A stretch of DNA of 64,000 nucleotides, from NCBI RefSeq assembly GCF_030445035.2, contig NC_080701.1, positions 18,134,798 to 18,198,797 of the forward strand, given 5' to 3'. Shown piece by piece: positions 58,983 to 64,000 of this stretch. The position numbers were made by a program, and so were the translations under genes. Under the pieces are notes generated by a model that ran no database searches, was not told where the DNA came from, and worked only from the letters and a program-made list of their open reading frames with translations. Position 1 is the first letter of the stretch. The number at the start of each line of letters is the position of its first letter. Origin of the DNA: Dasypus novemcinctus. Lineage: Eukaryota > Chordata > Mammalia > Cingulata > Dasypodidae.

Positions 58983-59392
58983 CTTTTTTTTTTTTTAAGA
59001 TTTATTTATTTATTTATTTCTCTCCCCTCCCTCCCACCCTGGTTGTCTGTTCTCTGTTTATTTGCTGCGTCTTCTTTGTCCGCTTCTGTTGTTGTCAGCG
59101 GCATGTGAATCTGTGTCTCTTTTTGTTGTGTCAGCTCTCCGTGTGTGCAGCACCATTCCTGGGCAGGCTGCGCTTTCTTTCACACTGGGCGGCTCTCCTT
59201 ACGGGGCGCACTCCTTGCGCGTGGGGCTCCCCTACGCGGGGACACCCCTGCGTAGCACGGCACTCCTTGCACGCATCAGCACTGCGCATGGGCCAGCTCC
59301 ACACGGGTCAAGGAGGCCCGGGGTTTGAACTGCGGACCTCCCATGTGGTAGACAGACGCCCTAACCACTGGGCCAAGTCCGCCGCCCACCAT
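58983..59392 (-). repeat. DAS SINE, long form, 340 bp after exon 2
   Basis: Antisense copy: T-run, 'gttgtctgttctctgtttat', 'cgcatgggccagctccacac', and the reversed head 'ccactgggccaagtccgccg'. Little diverged. The 146-codon + frame (58964-59404) is SINE sequence. Its T-run and pyrimidine stretch could serve as a cryptic acceptor tract. Confidence 0.95.
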
Positions 59393-59629
59393 GCTCTTTT
59401 GTAAGCATTATAATCTCAGCTTCTTTAATCTTTCCTCCTGGATATTATTCTCTTGTATTTTATTCTCCACAGTTGGTGGCTTCTGAGTCCTCTTTAGGTC
59501 TCTGATTACAATTTAGTGATACTGCCCAAATTAGGTGACCACTGGATTTCTCTCTAATATGAAAGATTTGAGGGCCGTTTTTACTTCATTAGCGACAGAG
59601 GTGTTTGGATCATCAGTGGTGAGGTTGAC

Positions 59630-59795
59630 AATAATACTGATCATACCAATCAGTTTCTTGAGCACTTACTATATACCAGGCCTCATGTAAGCATTTGATG
59701 AGCATTATCTCAGTTAGTCATTACAGCAGGCCTCTGGGGTAGGCAATGCTGTTGCTGTTTTCTTTTTTATAAATAAGAAAACTGAGGCGTGTGCT
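59630..59795 (-). repeat. MIR SINE
   Basis: 'gcacttactatataccaggc', 'gcattatctcagttagtcat' and 'aaataagaaaactgaggcgt' are the reversed MIR. Confidence 0.8.
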
Positions 59796-59799
59796 GAAT

Positions 59800-60110
59800 C
59801 TTCTGGCTGGCAATCTTTGGGGTTCCTGGCTTTTCCATCACATGGAAAAATCTTCTCCTTTCTCCTTTGGGTTCCATTGACTTCCAGCTTCTGGATGTCC
59901 CCTGCTTCTCTCTCTATACCTGAATTTCATTCTGCTTCTAAAGATCTCCCGTAATCCAGATGAAAAGCCCACACTGCCTCAGTTAGATGTTAACTGAGGC
60001 AACGTCTTCAAGAGGATCCTGTTTATAATGGGTCCACGCCCACAGGACCAGGGGTGGGACCTGAACTTGCCTTTTGTGGGGGACCATGATTCAGTCCTCC
60101 ATGGTGGGGA
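59800..60110 (-). mobile_element. MLT1-like LTR fragment
   Basis: 'ggttcctggcttttccatca', 'ttccagcttctggatgtccc', 'ataatgggtccacgcccaca' and 'gggggaccatgattcagtcc' parallel the reversed MLT1-type LTRs at 43893 and 25233. No coding sequence. Confidence 0.65.
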
Positions 60111-60114
60111 ACCT

Positions 60115-63100
60115 AACACCCTATCCCATCTCCCTTTATGTTCCAGATTGGAATTGGTATGAGGGAAAAAAAAATGCCTGTTTCAGAGATGGTGTTCTCT
60201 AGAACTCAAGCATCTTAGGATCTTGAATTAGAGCATGAGAGGTGGAAGAGATCTTAGTGATCATCTAGCGTCTTTATTTTAAGATCCAAGATGCATACCT
60301 AAACTTGTTCATGGCACAGCTGTTTCTAGAATCAGGTCACTGGGTTTCCATTTCAGGTATATTTCCTCAACACTCTAAGTTGCTTTTATCTACAGATTCC
60401 TGTGCTTTCCTTCCCAATCAAAATATTGACAAGTTTTCTTGCTGTCTTAAAGATGAGTTTCTGTACATGGTTTATCATTTTCCATCAGAAATCTGTTTAG
60501 GGTTTGAATTTCTCAAGTGTTTAATCCTGCACTTATTCCATTGGAGTTTCTTTAGACCTGACCTTTTCTGCCATCTCCATAAGGGCCAATCTCTTTCCCT
60601 CTGTTGTGTCTGGCACTGTTAGAAAGAAGTTAGTAACAACAAAAGATAGAGACGGGTCTAGGATGGCAGGTGTAGTTTTCTTTTTGAAAGAAGGATCTTG
60701 CATAATGCATGGAAAAGAGGACACATCGAATGTTGGTGCCAGTAAATTTTCATATTTTGTGCTCCCAAGGATGGGACCTAGGATAGAAGATGGATGGAGT
60801 TGGTGTTGAGAGAGATTTAACACAGTAGCAGTTTCACTTACCTTGGCATGAAAGAATTGAAAGGAAGGCTTTAAAATTTGGAAGAATGCACAAAAGGAAA
60901 AACATCTACCATGCAAGAAATAGCCTACAAAACAATGGTAGGACATGAAACGTTTCTGTATCTTATGCTCAATTAGTCCACCTGGAAAACACTCAAATAC
61001 CAGTGGCTCAGTGGGGCTGTATGTGCTTTCCTTGGATGACTTTGCCCTAGATTTTGCCCAGTAATGAACTCAAAATAGCAGAATCCCATTGGGTAAACTG
61101 CTCCAAATGAAAGATAGGAAGAACATTGAAAAATGATCAGCCATTTTTATACCACTGCTAGCAAATCCCGTATCTGTTCTCATTTAAAGTGCTTTTGGTA
61201 AGTATTGCAGACCAATTTAATACTGTACCCTCTTGTAATTTTTACAACATTCTATTTTTTTTTTAATTTACAAGATTCTATTTTGTTAATGCTTCCCCTT
61301 TTAATTCCCCCAGCATTACTAGGCAACTACATATCATGCAGATAGGAGTGTTGATTATGTTCTCTGCCTCCATGTAAAATTCTCATCTCTGCTTCTTTTT
61401 AAAAAAATAAAACAAGACACCCACACAAAGAGGCCAATAAAAGTCACATATTTTAAAGTAACTGGGCAGAACAAAACTCATAAAAGACAGTCTTGACGAG
61501 AATATACAAATACTGTGGTGAAAGAATTTATTTTTTAATGGTTACCTTTTTGAAAAGAATTCAATAAGCACAACCTTTTCTTCCAAGTCATTTGATTGAA
61601 TCTAAAGGACAGAAATGTCTCTCTCTAAACAATTTTCTTCTGTGTAGTTAATAAAAATCATTGTCTACCACACATTGCAGTTATGCTTCCTAAGCTCTAT
61701 ATTAATAGTGGAATAGTGGAAACTGGAGCTTAAGATGAGTGAAAATATTATACCCAGAACCAATACATAAGTGCAATTAAAGTTGGAAACAAAATGGCCT
61801 CAGGCATTGAAAAATAGATGTATTACCTCCTTTGGGTTCTTCCACGCAAAGCTGGAAAACAAGGCTTCACTGCCTTTACAGGCTTAGTGGGTTGTGATTG
61901 GGACTGCGAAATTCCAATAGGAGGGAATGACACTGAGAGGCCAAGGAGTGTGGGACCACATCTGACCAGAGAGAACTGTCCCCGTAATTATAAATCCTGT
62001 TGGATATAAGGCTTTATTTATTGGTGGGCAACAGAGTCTCCACTTCTGAAATCCGAGAGAATTTTTATCTTGTTCTCATTTACCAGTTTTCTTTCTTCAC
62101 AGAAGTAGTGGGAAATCCATAGGCTCTGAGAGTGCTTGGGAGTGACACGGACTCTTTTGTATGTCCACATTGGACACAATAAGTCTTTTCAGTAGTTAAA
62201 GGCTACAAACTGCCTTTGGTCTTTCTGGTAATTTGGCCCCGTCATCTAACAGTTCAAATAAGAGGAAAATGGATTGTGTGTTTCCATGCAATTTAGCTTG
62301 GAAAACCCAAAGCTAGAGTTCTTTCTTGCAAAAAGCACAATTTATTTGACATGAGTTACTTTGTTTGCACAGACACGGCTATAGCTCTTCGTAATGCACA
62401 CGTTCAGTTCCCTGCACTAGCCAAGAGATGCTCTTTCATTTGTTCTTCCTCATTGCATCTGGAAATATGGGACCTCTCCTTCCTTGCGTTTTCTTCTGTT
62501 AACATCTGGAAGCTAAAGAATTGAGAGGTATTCCCAACCCAGCAATGATGTCCCTGAGAAAAGGGTGGAGCATTCAGTAACACAGATATTAAGAGCTTCA
62601 GTGGCACAGGCAGGCACACAGATACACACCCATAACAATGACAGACAACAACAAGCAAAACACAGCTTCGTAATCCAGGTAACGCCTGTGGGAAACTTGT
62701 GTTCTCAATAAACTGAACCACTGCTTTACTGTTCAGTAAAATCGGGTCTTCCCTTACCAATGCTCTGTGGCCCTTATCTTATTCTATCTGTGAGATTTCC
62801 AACTTTAATGAGTGAAATAGCTTGTATTCCACTATGTTATGGGAAAAGTCTTAACTCCAGTAAACTAATATTTTTCTCCTTAAGGAATTCATTTCAGGGA
62901 TTTCATTGTCTGTGATTTCCTTTTTTAACAACTGCAGTCACTCTCTGGGGATAAAAGGTTAATGGATTGTGTTGAGGAGAGGGAGATGAGTAGAAATAAA
63001 AATGTATTAAATCTTAAAAGTTTACATCTAAGAATTTTGCTCTTTTGGTGATAGGGATTTGTGTCTAGTGTCTTCCAGAAAGTCATTAATATGAAGTTAC

Positions 63101-63630
63101 CTTCAATGATTCACAAATCACCAAAGTACATTTGGGAAATATGTATTTTAGACCATATAACATAGAAATAAGCAATCTCTCAAGTGTTCCATTGATTGTG
63201 AGTTTAGAACCCAATTTTACCGAAGCATTCCTCCACCACACCTCAGAGTTCATCTTGTTCAACACTCTTGTTTCTCAAATAGGAGAAACAGATAGGACTG
63301 GCATATTTTTTAAAGTTTTTGAGGAAAATATTATGAATTCCTTCTATAACCTATGGCAGAATATGAAGAACTTATTTCTTATGGCTAACTTTTCCTATAA
63401 AAAATTGAGACCATTTGCTCTCATTCCATCCTTAGCAGAGATAGCAAATAGGAAAGCATGGTAATTTAATAATAATTACAGATATTGACCAGAGTTTATA
63501 TCAAACCCCGAATTCTTGACCAATGTCTTTGGATGTTTTGGTTTTTTTTTTTTTTTTTAGCCTTTTCTGCTCATACAGTGTTCAGATGTTTGTATATTTG
63601 AACTGGGAATCATAAAAATAAATTTTAAAA
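60115..63630. other. intronic sequence, nothing recognised
   Basis: No named repeat or exon over 3.5 kb. The minus frames at 60533-60946 (137 codons) and 62404-62760 (118 codons) have no domain, no paired splice sites and no family resemblance. A T-run is at 63541-63559. Confidence 0.45.
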
Positions 63631-63634
63631 ATGA

Positions 63635-63880
63635 AGATTATCTAGTAGTTAATAACACCAGTATTGGTGTTAGATGGTGCCGAGTTTAAAATCTGGCTCT
63701 CCATTTACCAAATCTTCTGGGTAGACGTATTACTTAGCTTCCTTTCACCTCAGTTTCCCATGTGTAAAATGCCGGTAATAATTCTGTCTACCAGAAAGAA
63801 CTGTTGAGAGAATTATTGAACCTAAACAGATAATATACTTAGCCCAGGACCTAGTGTATAGCAAGTACTCAATCAAGTTT
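63635..63880 (+). repeat. MIR SINE
   Basis: 'gtttaaaatctggctctcca', 'cctttcacctcagtttccca', 'tgtgtaaaatgccggtaata' and 'tatagcaagtactcaatcaa' match MIR from core to 3' end. Confidence 0.85.
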
Positions 63881-64000
63881 AGCCTACTTAAAGTGATAAA
63901 TATAAAATTGGTATGTTTATTTTTTGAATGAGGCACAGGCTGATGATAATGCGTCAAAAACCAAGGACATAATTATGGACTTTTACAATTCAAAAAAGAT

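Larger units (their letters stand above)
58641..64000 (+). other. UNC5D: UNC5D intron 2, 5' part
   Basis: Begins with the donor GTAAGAGC after the exon. No further exon is seen up to the right edge: none of the frames encodes the expected Ig1 continuation with its WCQC motif. Contains an antisense DAS SINE, two MIRs and an LTR fragment. Confidence 0.88.

Noticed and set aside
60533-60946. 137-codon minus frame
   Set aside because: No family resemblance and no splice support.
62404-62760. 118-codon minus frame with a Cys/Val-rich stretch
   Set aside because: The hydrophobic stretch is short and irregular, with no second feature in favour.
1-64000. Undescribed multi-gene system
   Set aside because: The only supported coding sequence is one exon of UNC5D; the remainder is intron and repeats.

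Overview
This window is a stretch of mammalian nuclear DNA, almost certainly from the nine-banded armadillo (Dasypus) or a close relative. The main clue is the recurring SINE: a tRNA-Ala-like head followed by a roughly 400-bp body with the 'gctggcccatgcgcagtgc' core, ending in an A-rich tail. This is the DAS SINE family of armadillos. Around it are repeats common to mammals: MIR, L2, L1, MER5/hAT, Tigger and MLT1.

Only one stretch is convincingly protein-coding. Positions 58422-58640 are one complete exon of UNC5D, the netrin-receptor family member UNC5D (Unc5h4), on the + strand. The exon lies between a good acceptor and a GTAAG donor, and both splice phases are 1. It encodes the residues just after the signal peptide and the first half of the first Ig domain. 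Everything upstream (1-58421) is best read as part of the very long intron 1. Everything downstream (58641-64000) is the start of intron 2. No CpG island, promoter, signal-peptide exon or second gene was found.

Layout: 1-6 kb has small SINEs, a MIR and long unremarkable intron. 6.0-7.9 kb is an old L2 broken by a DAS SINE and by a U6 snRNA retropseudogene with a non-U6 tail. 9.4-10.7 kb has a C-tract, a 43-bp tandem duplication, an L2 and a MIR. 11.1-12.95 kb is an internally deleted Tigger DNA transposon. 13-16.7 kb is nearly repeat-free. 16.7-20.8 kb has DAS SINEs and L2. 24-27 kb has nested MIR/MER5, an MLT1 LTR split by an hAT MITE with 8-bp duplications, and an unassigned minus-strand reading frame with a membrane-like segment. 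31-34.5 kb has a DAS dimer and an L1 inside an L2. 36-44.6 kb has LTRs, an L1 tail and a nested LTR-in-LTR. 44.7-54 kb has three antisense DAS SINEs, a young truncated L1 with target duplications, and an L2. 55-60 kb has small SINEs, exon 2 and another antisense DAS SINE close behind it. 60-64 kb is plain intron ending in a MIR.

I found no multi-gene system. The most interesting items are the U6 chimera with three copies of its target site, the deleted Tigger, the unexplained membrane-like reading frame, a 30-bp sequence shared by two nearby sites, and a few candidate regulatory motifs in repeat-poor intron. Repeat ends are read by eye and are uncertain by about 10-50 bp. Family names come from remembered consensus sequences, not from a database search.
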